Positions 19,848-30,053 of a stretch of 64,000 nt of DNA are shown one piece after another. How positions within the stretch are numbered: position 1 is the first letter of the stretch; each line of letters opens with the position of its first letter. Made by a program: the position numbers and the translations under genes. The DNA lies in contig NZ_CAJHBL010000003.1 of the NCBI RefSeq assembly GCF_904846625.1, positions 186,001 to 250,000 on the forward strand. The letters are read 5' to 3'. Source of the DNA: Psychrobacter sp. JCM 18900. Its GTDB lineage: Bacteria; Pseudomonadota; Gammaproteobacteria; Pseudomonadales; Moraxellaceae. The notes beneath the pieces were generated by a model that saw nothing but the letters and a program-made list of their open reading frames with translations, ran no database searches and was not told the DNA's origin.

Positions 19848-19880
19848 AAAAAATCCCGCACGATGGCGGGATTTTTTATT
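19848..19880. terminator. Bidirectional terminator between lipoprotein gene and gltA
   Basis: The stem AAAAAATCCCGC / GCGGGATTTTTT around ACGATG serves both converging genes. Confidence 0.92.
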
Positions 19881-19899
19881 GGGTAACGATTATTTTTGC

Positions 19900-21180
19900 T
19901 TACTTGCGATCTTCAACTTTTACAAAATCACGGCGCGTTTCACCAGTGTATAACTGACGTGGACGACCGATTTTGAACGGTGCACTGTGCATTTCTAACC
20001 AATGGCTGATCCAACCTGAAGTACGAGCCAATGCAAAGATTACGGTAAACATTGACGTTGGGATACCAATGGCTTTCAAAATGATACCAGAGTAGAAATC
20101 AACGTTTGGATATAAGTTACGCTCGATGAAGAACGGGTCTTCTAACGCAATTTTCTCTAATGCCATCGCCAATTCAAGCTTAGGATCGTTGATACCTAGT
20201 GCTTCTAGTACTTCATCACAGGTCTCTTTCATTACTTGAGCGCGTGGATCGAAGTTTTTGTAAACACGGTGACCAAAGCCCATTAGCTTCACTTCACGGC
20301 TCTTCACTTTTTCCATAAATTCAGGCACGTTCTCAACAGTACCGATTTCATCTAGCATCTCAAGAACAGCTTCGTTCGCGCCGCCATGTGATGGTCCCCA
20401 TAGGGCTGCGATACCAGCAGCGATACACGCATAAGGGTTTGCGCCAGTAGAACCAGCTAAACGTACTGTTGACGTAGAAGCGTTTTGCTCATGGTCAGCG
20501 TGCAAGGTAAAGATTTTGTCCATTGCGCGAGTGATAACGTCGTTTTTCTCGTAGTCTACGTCAGCAGGCGTTGCAAACATCATGTATAAGAAGTTTTCTG
20601 CGTAGTTAAAGTCGTTACGCGGATACATGAACGGTTCGCCTTGTGAGTATTTATAACTCATCGCAGCAAGCGTAGGCATCTTAGCAATCAAACGAATAGC
20701 TGTGATTTCGCGATGTTCTTCATTGCTCACGTCTAGGTCTTCATGATAGAACGCTGATAAGGCACCAACGACACCAACCATAATAGCCATTGGATGCGCG
20801 TCACGGCGGAAGCCTTCAAAGAACTTACGCAGTTGATCATGAACAGGAGTATGCTCACGGATTTTTTCAAAAAATTCTTCTTTTTGCTCAGCAGTAGGTA
20901 GGTCGCCATGTAAAAGTGCATAAGCAACTTCTAGGTATTCAGCATTGTTCGCTAGCTCGTCGATAGGGTAGCCGCGGTGTAATAACTCGCCTTTGCCACC
21001 ATCAATATAAGTAATCTTTGATTCAACAGGAGCAGTTACTTTAAAACCAGGGTCATAAGACCAAAATCCTGATTCTTGTAAAGCAGCAATATCGATAACT
21101 GGGCGCCCTAAAGTACCTTTAATAATAGGAAGTTCGTATTCTTCACCATTCACGGTTAGTTTGGCATTAGTATCAGCCAT
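19900..21180 (-). CDS. gltA: Citrate synthase (type II)
   Basis: Condenses acetyl-CoA and oxaloacetate to citrate, entering the TCA cycle. The 426-residue length and the NAD(H)-regulated type II gammaproteobacterial pattern fit: [21 protein letters not shown] near the N-terminus, [31 protein letters not shown], and catalytic-region [18 protein letters not shown] with the active-site histidine, then [16 protein letters not shown] with the catalytic aspartate. GGAGAG lies before the ATG at 21180. It diverges from the sdh operon across a 1-kb gap, the arrangement known from Acinetobacter. Confidence 0.97.
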   Translation of the reverse strand: MADTNAKLTVNGEEYELPIIKGTLGRPVIDIAALQESGFWSYDPGFKVTAPVESKITYIDGGKGELLHRGYPIDELANNAEYLEVAYALLHGDLPTAEQKEEFFEKIREHTPVHDQLRKFFEGFRRDAHPMAIMVGVVGALSAFYHEDLDVSNEEHREITAIRLIAKMPTLAAMSYKYSQGEPFMYPRNDFNYAENFLYMMFATPADVDYEKNDVITRAMDKIFTLHADHEQNASTSTVRLAGSTGANPYACIAAGIAALWGPSHGGANEAVLEMLDEIGTVENVPEFMEKVKSREVKLMGFGHRVYKNFDPRAQVMKETCDEVLEALGINDPKLELAMALEKIALEDPFFIERNLYPNVDFYSGIILKAIGIPTSMFTVIFALARTSGWISHWLEMHSAPFKIGRPRQLYTGETRRDFVKVEDRK

Positions 21181-22205
21181 AAATTGCTCTCCATTGGTTT
21201 GACTTGTTAGAATAAATTACTACAGACGCATACCCTCGCGTCATTGTCGGTTGAACGGTAAAAGTGCATTCAACTCATTTAGTACGCAGGGTATATTAGC
21301 AGCAATTCTTGATGATTTGAAAAAACTTTTATGGACCATGTGTCCAATTGGCGCGGTGTGGCGGTAGTTATTCGCTGTAATTTTTGTATCAAAATATGTC
21401 TGTCAGGTTATTTTGCTTAAAATTCCTCTATTTTTGAGCAAGTTTATAGCAGCATTATCGAAGCAATATTTTGGGTTTGTAAATATATTTTAGAGACAAA
21501 ACTCATAAATAATGACACCAAAAACTGGCAGACTATGCCTAGTAAGCGGATTAAAGTTTGTCATAATAATTACTGTTAAAATCAGTATTATCCTTATTCA
21601 TCCATTTATTGATTAAATATGTATATATTCTTACTGAATGGATAAATTTGTAATTATTGCTCAGGCATTTTATAATTGTAGGAATTAACTGGCACTAGCT
21701 TTGCGCGAATTAATAAATGACCATGTTATAGTGTCGTTCAGAGCGTCTTCTATTCATGCTTATTTACGACTGTCTGGTGTTACGATAGACCAAACCGCAT
21801 TCTATGGTTTGAACTTTCTTCTTAACCAATCCTTTTATTTGTTTGGCACAAGATTTCAAGTGCCTAATATAAGGTCTGCTCTGATATAGAAGACATAGTA
21901 ACGTTGTCTTACTATTCATACGACCTCTAAAATAGACTGGTTAGTCGATGTTACTCATGTTTATTCTCTTTGTTGTATAATAGATAGGTTGTTTGATAGG
22001 CCTGTCGATTCGACAAGCGACATTAAACAGTCTATCAATACCTTTATATACATGATCCTTTCTTCATATTTAGCGCAAACTAAACGAAGTCAGCTAGCTC
22101 TTCCTTACTTTATTCGTCTCGTGTGTTGCTCGATGCTCAATTGACACTATTTATGTCAGGCGTTGATAGCAGATACAGGAGTATAACCGCAAAAGGATGC
22201 CCGCT
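21181..22205. promoter_or_regulatory. Long intergenic control region between gltA and sdhC
   Basis: About 1 kb, strongly A/T-rich, with no credible gene. A 62-codon open frame at 21701-21889 begins on a non-ATG codon, has no ribosome-binding site and looks accidental. A perfect TATAAT at 21976-21981 on the plus strand is a possible -10 for sdhCDAB; its -35 is weak. A small inverted repeat TGTCG-ATT-CGACA lies at 22003-22015, and TGGAC-CATGT-GTCCA at about 21334-21348. These may be operator sites for central-carbon regulation; that is inference. Confidence 0.6.
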
Positions 22206-22583
22206 GTGAAAAGCAACCGACCTATTGATCTGCCTTTAAGCCAAGTGATTAGCGTTAATCGCTCACCGATCGCGATCGCCTCTATCTTGCATCGTATCTC
22301 TGGCATTATTTTATTTTTATTGATTCCTGTCATGTTATGGATACTACAGAACTCATTGGCATCGCCTGAGAGTTTTGCGACCGTATTTGACAATGTACTT
22401 GTGCGCTTTTTAGCATGGATATTTGTTGCCGCCATTGCATATCATTTTGTAATGGGTATCAAACATTTATTTGCTGATATGGGCATGAATGAAGAGCTAA
22501 AATCTGGCCGCACTGCCTCTATGGTCAGTTTTGTGATTGCAGCGATTTTAGTTGTCGCGTCATTTGTATGGGTGATGTTCTAA
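22206..22583 (+). CDS. sdhC: Succinate dehydrogenase cytochrome b556 subunit
   Basis: Membrane anchor subunit of complex II, binding heme and quinone with SdhD. Three membrane segments are visible (about 30-50, 65-90 and 105-123). SPIAIASILHRISGIILF holds the conserved Ser/Arg of the quinone site, and AYHFVMGIKHLFADMG contains the heme-ligand histidine. The GTG start at 22206 is chosen because AAAAGGA lies eight bases upstream. The ATG at 22197 would overlap that ribosome-binding site but cannot be excluded (three extra residues). The stop overlaps the sdhD start. Confidence 0.93.
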   Translation: MKSNRPIDLPLSQVISVNRSPIAIASILHRISGIILFLLIPVMLWILQNSLASPESFATVFDNVLVRFLAWIFVAAIAYHFVMGIKHLFADMGMNEELKSGRTASMVSFVIAAILVVASFVWVMF

Positions 22584-22990
22584 TGATAAAAAATGATTCA
22601 GGAATCAAAAGTGCTACTGGTCTGACAGGTTCAGGCTCACGTGATTGGATTATTCAGCGTATTAGTGCTGTTGTTTTAGCTGTTTATAGTGTGGTGTTGC
22701 TGGGCTTCTTTTTGACCCATGGCGATGTCACTTTTGTTGAATGGTCATCATTTATGACCAGCCTACCGATGCGTTTATTCAGCTTGGTTGCAGTACTTGC
22801 ACTAGCTGGACATGCTTGGGTTGGGATGTGGACAGTATTTACTGACTATATTACAACAGGCAAACTGGGCTCAAGCGCAGCAGGTTTACGTTTAGTACTA
22901 CAGTCATTGATGATTATCGCTATTTTAGTATTTCTATTTTGGGGCATCATGATTTTTTGGGGTAACGGTTTCGGTATCGCTGCCGTTTAA
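22583..22990 (+). CDS. sdhD: Succinate dehydrogenase membrane anchor subunit SdhD
   Basis: Second membrane anchor of complex II. The ATG at 22583 shares its first base with the sdhC stop (TAATG), indicating translational coupling. The 135-residue protein shows SRDWIIQRISAVVLAVY (quinone-site Arg region), three hydrophobic segments, and LAGHAWVGMWTVFTDYI, which carries the heme-ligand histidine and the Asp-Tyr pair near the quinone pocket. sdhA follows after about 330 bases. Confidence 0.93.
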   Translation: MIKNDSGIKSATGLTGSGSRDWIIQRISAVVLAVYSVVLLGFFLTHGDVTFVEWSSFMTSLPMRLFSLVAVLALAGHAWVGMWTVFTDYITTGKLGSSAAGLRLVLQSLMIIAILVFLFWGIMIFWGNGFGIAAV

Positions 22991-23321
22991 CCATCTCATA
23001 AAAAGCTCTGATATCTATATATAACGACGGGTGCATCCAACTGATACATTAGTTGGCACAGTATTCTAGAGTCATCCGTTGATAGCCAAGAATAGTCATA
23101 GCATTGGACTAGCATTACTGATCAGCTAATTTGATTATAGTTGAGTAGGCTTAGTTCAGTATAACGATAGATATGCAAATTAAGTGGTCAACGACTATCA
23201 AGACTCTTTATTTTATAAGTGTATGAAATGGCCAAATAGTAAGCCTTTATAGCTGTAATAGAGATGTCTCAAAAAGTCTTTGATTTACTTTTACGCATTA
23301 ACAGGCATTAGGAAAACCGTA
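22991..23321. other. Non-coding gap within the sdh cluster
   Basis: About 330 A/T-rich bases between sdhD and sdhA with no gene and no clear terminator. It is unusually long for an sdh operon, so an internal promoter or RNA processing site is possible, but none could be pinned down. Confidence 0.5.
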
Positions 23322-25172
23322 ATGGCAACTAGACAAGACAATACCATTAGTAATATCAAGACCCTAAACTACGATGCAGTTATCGTTGGTGGCGGCGGCT
23401 CAGGTATGCGTGCTTCATTGCATTTAGCGGAAGCAGGCATGAAGGTTGCTGTCCTTACCAAAGTATTCCCAACGCGTTCGCACACGGTTGCCGCTCAGGG
23501 TGGTATCGGTGCAAGTTTGGGCAACATGAGTAATGACAACTGGCACTTTCACTTCTATGATACCGTTAAAGGATCAGATTGGTTAGGTGACCAAGACGCT
23601 ATCGAATATATGTGCCGTGAAGCGCCAAAAGTAGTCTATGAGCTTGAGCACATGGGCATGCCGTTTGACCGTAACGAAGATGGTACGATCTATCAGCGTC
23701 CGTTCGGTGGTCATACGTCTAACTATGGCGAAAAAGCAGTACAACGTGCTTGTGCCGCTGCTGACCGTACAGGTCATGCACTACTACATACGCTATATCA
23801 GAAAAACCTAGAGCAGGGCACTGAGTTCTTTATCGAGTGGATCGCCCTTGATTTGATCAAAGACGAAGCTGGTAACATCAACGGTGTCGTCGCGCTTGAG
23901 CAAGAGACTGGTACGATTGCAGTATTCCAGTCACCAATTACTGTCCTAGCGACAGGTGGTGCTGGCCGTATCTTCGCAGCTTCTACCAATGCTTATATCA
24001 ATACTGGTGACGGTATTGGCATGGCAGTACGTGCTGGTATTCCATTACAAGACATGGAGTTCTGGCAATTCCACCCAACAGGTGTTCATGGTGCAGGTGT
24101 ACTATTGACTGAAGGTTGCCGTGGTGAAGGTGCTATCTTGCGTAATAAAGATGGTGAAGCGTTCATGGAGCGTTATGCACCAACCGTGAAAGACTTGGCA
24201 CCACGTGATCTCGTATCGCGCTCAATGGACCAAGAAATCAAAGAAGGCCGTGGTTGTGGTCCTAATGCTGATCATATCGTAATGGATATGACGCATTTAG
24301 GGGTTGAAACCATCATGAAGCGTCTACCATCAGTATTTGAGATTGGTAAGAACTTCGCTAACGTTGACATCACTAAAGAGCCAATTCCAGTAATCCCGAC
24401 CATTCACTACATGATGGGCGGTATTCCGACCACTATTCATGGTCAAGTGATTGTACCGGATCTAGAAGCAGGTACTGATGAAGACGGCCTATATGCTAAA
24501 GGCAATGTGGTTAAAGGTCTTTATGCAATCGGTGAATGTGCTTGTGTAAGTGTACATGGTGCTAACCGTCTAGGTACGAACTCTCTACTAGATCTATTGG
24601 TATTTGGCCGTGCAGCTGGTAAGCATATCGTTGATGAGTTCCATCATGCAGATCATAACTATAAGCCACTTGATCCACGCGTACTTGACTTTACAGTGAA
24701 GCGTTTAGACAAGTTGCAACAGTCTACTGAAGGCTACAATGCGCAAGACGTGGCTGATGAGATTCGTGCTACGATGCAAAAACACGCTAGTGTATTCCGT
24801 ACGCAAGCGATGATGGACGAAGGCGTTGAGAAGATTTTAGCGCTAGGTGAAAAAATCGACAAGATTCATCTTGGCGATAAATCACAAGTGTTCAACACAG
24901 CACGTATTGAAGCATTCGAAGTTGCTAACTTGTATGAAGTAGCAAAAGCGACAATGATATCTGCAGCGAAGCGTCATGAAAGCCGCGGCGCGCACAGTGT
25001 ATCTGATTATGATCGTCCAGAAGATGATGATTACGCACCTAACGGCCGTAATGACCACGACTGGATGAAGCATACTTTGTGGTACTCTGAAGGCAATCGC
25101 ATCATTTATAAGCCAGTACGTAAAGTGCCATTAACTGTTGATTATATCGAACCAAAAGTTCGCGTCTACTAA
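23322..25172 (+). CDS. sdhA: Succinate dehydrogenase flavoprotein subunit
   Basis: Catalytic FAD subunit of complex II that oxidises succinate to fumarate at the inner face of the membrane. Visible features: dinucleotide-binding VIVGGGGSGMRASLHLAEAG, the covalent FAD-attachment histidine in TRSHTVAAQGGI, substrate-site HPTGVHGAGVLLTEGCRGEG, the catalytic Arg region SRSMDQEI, and the C-terminal RGAHSVSDYDRPEDDDY. The 616-residue product starts at MATRQDN (23322), which has AGGAAA upstream; earlier in-frame residues from 23280 do not resemble the family. Confidence 0.97.
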   Translation: MATRQDNTISNIKTLNYDAVIVGGGGSGMRASLHLAEAGMKVAVLTKVFPTRSHTVAAQGGIGASLGNMSNDNWHFHFYDTVKGSDWLGDQDAIEYMCREAPKVVYELEHMGMPFDRNEDGTIYQRPFGGHTSNYGEKAVQRACAAADRTGHALLHTLYQKNLEQGTEFFIEWIALDLIKDEAGNINGVVALEQETGTIAVFQSPITVLATGGAGRIFAASTNAYINTGDGIGMAVRAGIPLQDMEFWQFHPTGVHGAGVLLTEGCRGEGAILRNKDGEAFMERYAPTVKDLAPRDLVSRSMDQEIKEGRGCGPNADHIVMDMTHLGVETIMKRLPSVFEIGKNFANVDITKEPIPVIPTIHYMMGGIPTTIHGQVIVPDLEAGTDEDGLYAKGNVVKGLYAIGECACVSVHGANRLGTNSLLDLLVFGRAAGKHIVDEFHHADHNYKPLDPRVLDFTVKRLDKLQQSTEGYNAQDVADEIRATMQKHASVFRTQAMMDEGVEKILALGEKIDKIHLGDKSQVFNTARIEAFEVANLYEVAKATMISAAKRHESRGAHSVSDYDRPEDDDYAPNGRNDHDWMKHTLWYSEGNRIIYKPVRKVPLTVDYIEPKVRVY

Positions 25173-25395
25173 TTCTAGACTGCATACTTTAAATATAGTT
25201 GATAGATAACAGCAGTGTTAACGTTTTATCCCTTATTAATTTATTAAAAAGGTGACCGCCAGCTACATGCTCATGCCAGCGCTACTACACTATTAATTGG
25301 TATTCGATATTGGTTATCAATACTGATTAATAGTTAGCGCAAATATGTTGCAATCTTTGTATGCCCGCCATCACCTACGTGTGGAGTTTAGCATT

Positions 25396-26106
25396 ATGAG
25401 CCGAGGTACTCGCACCATCGAAATCTATCGCTACGATCCTGATCTGGACGCAGCGCCACGCATGCAAACTTATACGATTGAGCTACTTGATTCAGATCGT
25501 ATGTTGCTTGACGTACTATTACGCCTAAAGAAAGAAGATGAAACGCTTACTTTCCGTCGCTCTTGCCGCGAAGGTATTTGTGGCTCTGACGGCATGAACA
25601 TCAATGGTAAGAACGGTTTGGCATGTTTAATCAACATGAACACGCTACCAGAAAAAGTAACGGTTCGTCCGCTACCTGGTTTGCCAGTGGTTCGTGATTT
25701 GGTTGTTGATATGAACCAGTTCTATGAGCAGTATGAAAAAGTACATCCATACTTAATTAATGATCAGCCAGCACCGCCAACTGAGCGTTTACAGTCACCT
25801 GAACAGCGTGAAAAACTGAACGGTCTATACGAATGTATTCTATGTGCTTGCTGTTCAACCAGCTGCCCATCTTTCTGGTGGAACCCTGATAAGTTCCTAG
25901 GACCATCAGCGTTATTACATGCTTATCGCTTCGTTGCTGATAGCCGTGACGGTGATACTCAAGCACGTTTAGCTCGCTTAGACGATCCGTTTAGCTTGTT
26001 CCGTTGCCGCGGTATCATGAACTGTGTATCAGTTTGTCCAAAAGGATTGAATCCAACCAAAGCGATCGGTCATCTACGTAATATGTTGATTGACCAAGCT
26101 GGTTAA
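25396..26106 (+). CDS. sdhB: Succinate dehydrogenase iron-sulfur subunit
   Basis: Carries electrons from SdhA to quinone through three clusters. The 2Fe-2S site is CREGICGSDG plus downstream Cys, the 4Fe-4S and 3Fe-4S sites are CILCACCSTSCPSFWWN and CRGIMNCVSVCPKGLNP. The start at 25396 (MSRGTRTIEIYRYDPD) has GGAG upstream; the open frame runs back to 25345. 236 residues. Last sdh gene, followed by a strong terminator that separates sdhCDAB from suc genes. Confidence 0.97.
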   Translation: MSRGTRTIEIYRYDPDLDAAPRMQTYTIELLDSDRMLLDVLLRLKKEDETLTFRRSCREGICGSDGMNINGKNGLACLINMNTLPEKVTVRPLPGLPVVRDLVVDMNQFYEQYEKVHPYLINDQPAPPTERLQSPEQREKLNGLYECILCACCSTSCPSFWWNPDKFLGPSALLHAYRFVADSRDGDTQARLARLDDPFSLFRCRGIMNCVSVCPKGLNPTKAIGHLRNMLIDQAG

Positions 26107-26140
26107 GCATAAATAATTGATCTTTATAGTTACTATACGA

Positions 26141-26173
26141 AAAACACCACCTATTCATTAGGTGGTGTTTTTG
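26141..26173 (+). terminator. Intrinsic terminator after sdhB
   Basis: The ten-base stem AACACCACCT / AGGTGGTGTT, with flanking A and T runs, closes the sdhCDAB transcript. Confidence 0.92.
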
Positions 26174-27021
26174 TTAGTTAAAAAGCTGATATATAGGTTT
26201 ACTACTTTTTATAGTTAACTTGTTATCTAAAGAATAGGATAAATTCGGTCTATTGAAAAATAGGTATCAAACGATTTAAGAGTAAAACTGTATGGTCAAT
26301 ACGTTGGTCGTATGTAAGAAGAAATAATATATAGACAATCACCCTATATAATCGAATATAGACATAGTCGAATTTTGGTATAATTGTATTTGGTATTTGA
26401 TGAGATGATCAAAGCGTCTTTTTTAACGCTTAATATGTACCGTTTGAGCAGATTATGACATTATCAGGCTAAAATACTATGCGCACAATGATTATGCGTT
26501 TATAATTGATGATAGATATTCATTACATAAATACCTAGTATTGAACAAACAAACTATGTCGCAAAAAATGGGCATGATAATCTATACAGCAATGTATGTC
26601 TGTCTGAAAAGGCAGGATTTATCAGCAAATTTAGGGTAATTCAGCATCAATAACCAGTTTATAGGTTAGCTGAAAATATAATTATCTATTAATAGCTTAT
26701 CATTAATGGATTGGTTATGACTCAAAGAAGTATATATAAATTAATGTTGTGAAACGAGCTAGATAAGAAAACTGAGCGTTCACAAATAGTTTTATTTTTA
26801 GACGGGTATTGCAATAAGACTTGTTACCACTATTTAGCATCACTTGCTCTTGTAGACAATGACAGCAATATTCTATGGTGATGGCAATACTTAGGGATAA
26901 AAGTGTTTTATCGAATAGTATTTAACAGGATATGACACATTGTCTAACTACCTGAGCATACAACGACTGACACAATAATAAGCACGATTCCATTCATTTA
27001 TCTATCAAATAGACGATTATT
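26173..27021. promoter_or_regulatory. 850-base non-coding region upstream of sucA
   Basis: No convincing gene on either strand; very A/T-rich. An extended -10 sequence TGGTATAAT lies at 26376-26384 on the plus strand and may drive sucA with a long leader of over 600 bases, or an unannotated small RNA. A small hairpin with AAGCGT / ACGCTT arms surrounds a T run at about 26411-26431. No conserved riboswitch blocks were recognised. Confidence 0.5.
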
Positions 27022-29898
27022 ATGAATAGTATAACCAAAGAAAAATCTGGCCAAGTACATACCGAACTGGCTGCCGATAACGCCAACTATATAGAAGCTC
27101 TCTACGAGCAATACCTAACAGACCCTGATAGTGTTGATACTGACTGGCAAACGTACTTTGAACAGTATAAGTCGCAGAACGATGCTCAGCACAACGCTAT
27201 CAAAGATCAGTTCTTACTACTTGCTCGTAATCAAACGGCAAATAAGAGTAGCAGTACTGATACCGGCTCTAGCAGCTCTGCCAACTGTGATCCTAAGCAG
27301 ATGGGCGTACAGCAACTAATCTCAGCATATCGTCGTCGTGGTCATCGCCGTGCCAAGCTTGATCCTTTAGATTTGCATCCACGTGCAGAAGTAGAAGACT
27401 TGACGCTTGCTTATCATAATTTGTCAGAAGCTGATCTCGATACCGTATTCCCGACCAATGATTTAGTTATTGGTAAAGATGAAGCTACATTGCGCGAAAT
27501 CATCGAAATCATGGAACGTGTTTACTGTGGCCATATCGGTGTCGAGTATATGCATGTTACCACCAGTACCGAAAAACGCTGGATGGAAGAATATCTAGAG
27601 ACCAATCTAGGCTATATCAAATTCGACAAAGAAAAACGTTTATCTATTCTTGAGCGCTTAACCGCTGCTGAAGGTCTAGAAAAATACCTTGCTCGTAAAT
27701 ATACGGGTGTTAAGCGTTTCGGTTTGGAAGGGGGCGAGAGCTTCATTCCTGCTATCAATGAAATCATTCAACGTGCTGGTGGTTATGGCACCAAAGAAAT
27801 GGTTATTGGCATGGCTCACCGTGGCCGCTTGAACCTATTAGTCAACATCTTAGGTAAAAACCCTGCAGACTTGTTTGACGAGTTTGATGGTAAAGTGCAG
27901 CCAGAAAAAGGCTCAGGTGACGTTAAATACCACAATGGTTTTTCATCTAATGTGATGACACCAGGTGGCGAAGCGCATTTGGCTTTAGCATTTAACCCAT
28001 CGCATCTTGAAATTGTCGCGCCAGTACTACAAGGCTCAGTACGTGCCCGTCAAGTACGCCGTAACGATCAGCCACTACTAGACAATACTGGTGGTAATTC
28101 AGTATTACCTATCGTGATTCATGGTGATGCCGCTTTTGCTGGTCAAGGTGTGGTTCAAGAAACCTTCCAAATGTCACAAACCCGTGCTTATACCACTGGC
28201 GGTACTGTGCATATCGTGATCAATAACCAAGTTGGCTTTACTACTAGTCGTCAAGAAGATGTTCGTTCAACTGAATATTGTACTGATGTTGCTAAGATGG
28301 TTCATGCTCCTATCCTACATGTAAACGGTGATGATCCTGAAGCAGTCGTATTTGCTGCTCAGTTAGCATTAGATTATCGTCATAAGTTTGACAAAGATAT
28401 CATCATTGATTTGTTCTGCTATCGTCGTAATGGCCATAACGAGGCAGATGAGCCATCTGCAACTCAGCCATTGATGTATGCTGTTATTAAGAAGCTTCCG
28501 ACTACTCGTACTCTTTATGCGCAAAAACTTATCGCAGAAGGTATCTTGAATGCCGAAGAAGAGAAACAGTACGAAGATGATTATCGTGAGTCGTTAGACC
28601 GTGGTGATTATGTTGTTAGCTCATTGGTTCAAGAGCCTAACGAGCAGTTGTTCGTAGATTGGAAACCTTATCTAGGTCATGACTTGGTTGATGACTGGGA
28701 TACCAGTGTTGATATCGAAAAGCTCAAAGGTTATGGACGCCGTATGGCCGAAATGCCAGAGGGCTACAAGTTACAACGTCAGGTTCAAAAAGTCGTTGAG
28801 CAGCGTCTAGCGATGCAAACTGGCGAAGAGCCTCTTAACTGGGGTGCAGCTGAGACATTGGCTTATGCATCATTGGTCGATAACGACGGCGTATTAGTAC
28901 GTATTACTGGTGAAGATGTTGGCCGTGGTACTTTCTCACATCGTCATAGCGAAATATACAATGTCAATGATGGTAGCATGTATGTACCGTTGTCTCATTT
29001 AAGTGAGAACCAAGCACGCTTTGCTACTTACAACTCATTGTTATCAGAAGAAGCGGTACTAGCCTTTGAATATGGTTACGCGACCACCGTACCGAACGCA
29101 TTGATCGTTTGGGAAGCACAGTTTGGTGATTTCGTTAACGGTGCTCAAGTTGTGATTGACCAGTTCATCTCAAGCGGTGAGACCAAATGGCAGCGTGTTT
29201 GTGGTTTGACAATGTTGTTACCACATGGCTTTGAAGGTCAAGGCCCTGAGCATTCATCTGCACGTTTAGAACGTTTCTTACAGCTATGTGCTGAAGACAA
29301 TATGCAGGTTATTACGCCAACGACTCCTGCGCAAATTTATCATGCATTACGTCGTCAGGCAGTACGTCCTATTCGTAAGCCATTGATTGTCATGTCACCA
29401 AAGAGCTTATTACGTCATAAGCTAGCAACTTCTAATTTAGAAGAGCTTGCGAATGGTAAGTTTGAGACGGTATTGTCAGAGATGGACGATCACAACGCAG
29501 ATAAAGTGACCCGTATGGTTCTGTGTGGTGGTAAGGTTTATTATGATTTGTTGGAGCAGCGCCGCGCATTAGGTCTTGATCATGTGGCTATCGTTCGTAT
29601 TGAGCAATTGTATCCATTACCAGAGACTCGCTTAATCGCTGAAATCGAAAAATACAGCAACCTAACTGAAATCGTATGGACGCAAGAAGAGCCATTGAAC
29701 CAAGGCGCTTGGTACTATTTAGCACCGCATATGTTCCGTATTGTCGTACCTCATCCAACCAAAGCAAAAGTCATGGAGCCAGTAGCGCGTCCTCCTAGTG
29801 CAGCCCCTGCAACAGGATCACCAAAACTACACGCTCAACAACAGCAAGCACTCATTGCTGGTGGCCTTGGCATAAGTGTTGATGAGTTAGCTCAGTAA
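27022..29898 (+). CDS. sucA: 2-oxoglutarate dehydrogenase E1 component
   Basis: Thiamine-diphosphate decarboxylase that feeds the 2-oxoglutarate dehydrogenase complex. The 958 residues match family size. Features in order: the N-terminal E2-binding motif YIEALYEQYLTDPDSVD, MGMAHRGRLNLLVNILGK-like segment, HGDAAFAGQGVVQET, ThDP/metal motif GDDPEAV...DIIIDLFCYRRNGHNEADEP, RHSEIYNVNDG, and GFEGQGPEHSSARLERFLQL. Ribosome-binding sequence before the ATG is weak. sucB follows after 155 bases. Confidence 0.97.
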   Translation: MNSITKEKSGQVHTELAADNANYIEALYEQYLTDPDSVDTDWQTYFEQYKSQNDAQHNAIKDQFLLLARNQTANKSSSTDTGSSSSANCDPKQMGVQQLISAYRRRGHRRAKLDPLDLHPRAEVEDLTLAYHNLSEADLDTVFPTNDLVIGKDEATLREIIEIMERVYCGHIGVEYMHVTTSTEKRWMEEYLETNLGYIKFDKEKRLSILERLTAAEGLEKYLARKYTGVKRFGLEGGESFIPAINEIIQRAGGYGTKEMVIGMAHRGRLNLLVNILGKNPADLFDEFDGKVQPEKGSGDVKYHNGFSSNVMTPGGEAHLALAFNPSHLEIVAPVLQGSVRARQVRRNDQPLLDNTGGNSVLPIVIHGDAAFAGQGVVQETFQMSQTRAYTTGGTVHIVINNQVGFTTSRQEDVRSTEYCTDVAKMVHAPILHVNGDDPEAVVFAAQLALDYRHKFDKDIIIDLFCYRRNGHNEADEPSATQPLMYAVIKKLPTTRTLYAQKLIAEGILNAEEEKQYEDDYRESLDRGDYVVSSLVQEPNEQLFVDWKPYLGHDLVDDWDTSVDIEKLKGYGRRMAEMPEGYKLQRQVQKVVEQRLAMQTGEEPLNWGAAETLAYASLVDNDGVLVRITGEDVGRGTFSHRHSEIYNVNDGSMYVPLSHLSENQARFATYNSLLSEEAVLAFEYGYATTVPNALIVWEAQFGDFVNGAQVVIDQFISSGETKWQRVCGLTMLLPHGFEGQGPEHSSARLERFLQLCAEDNMQVITPTTPAQIYHALRRQAVRPIRKPLIVMSPKSLLRHKLATSNLEELANGKFETVLSEMDDHNADKVTRMVLCGGKVYYDLLEQRRALGLDHVAIVRIEQLYPLPETRLIAEIEKYSNLTEIVWTQEEPLNQGAWYYLAPHMFRIVVPHPTKAKVMEPVARPPSAAPATGSPKLHAQQQQALIAGGLGISVDELAQ

Positions 29899-30053
29899 CA
29901 CCTTGTCTAATCAAAAGATTATAGAAGATAAATGAATCAGGCGATGACAGTCAGTGTTTTTTAATAAAATATAAGCAAAGTTATTAGAAAACTACTGACT
30001 GCCTATCACGACTTAATAATAAGTATGAATATCCAAATCTAAGGAGTATATCG

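Noticed and set aside
21701..21889. 62-codon frame between gltA and sdhC
   Set aside because: Non-ATG start, no ribosome-binding site, composition like the surrounding non-coding DNA.
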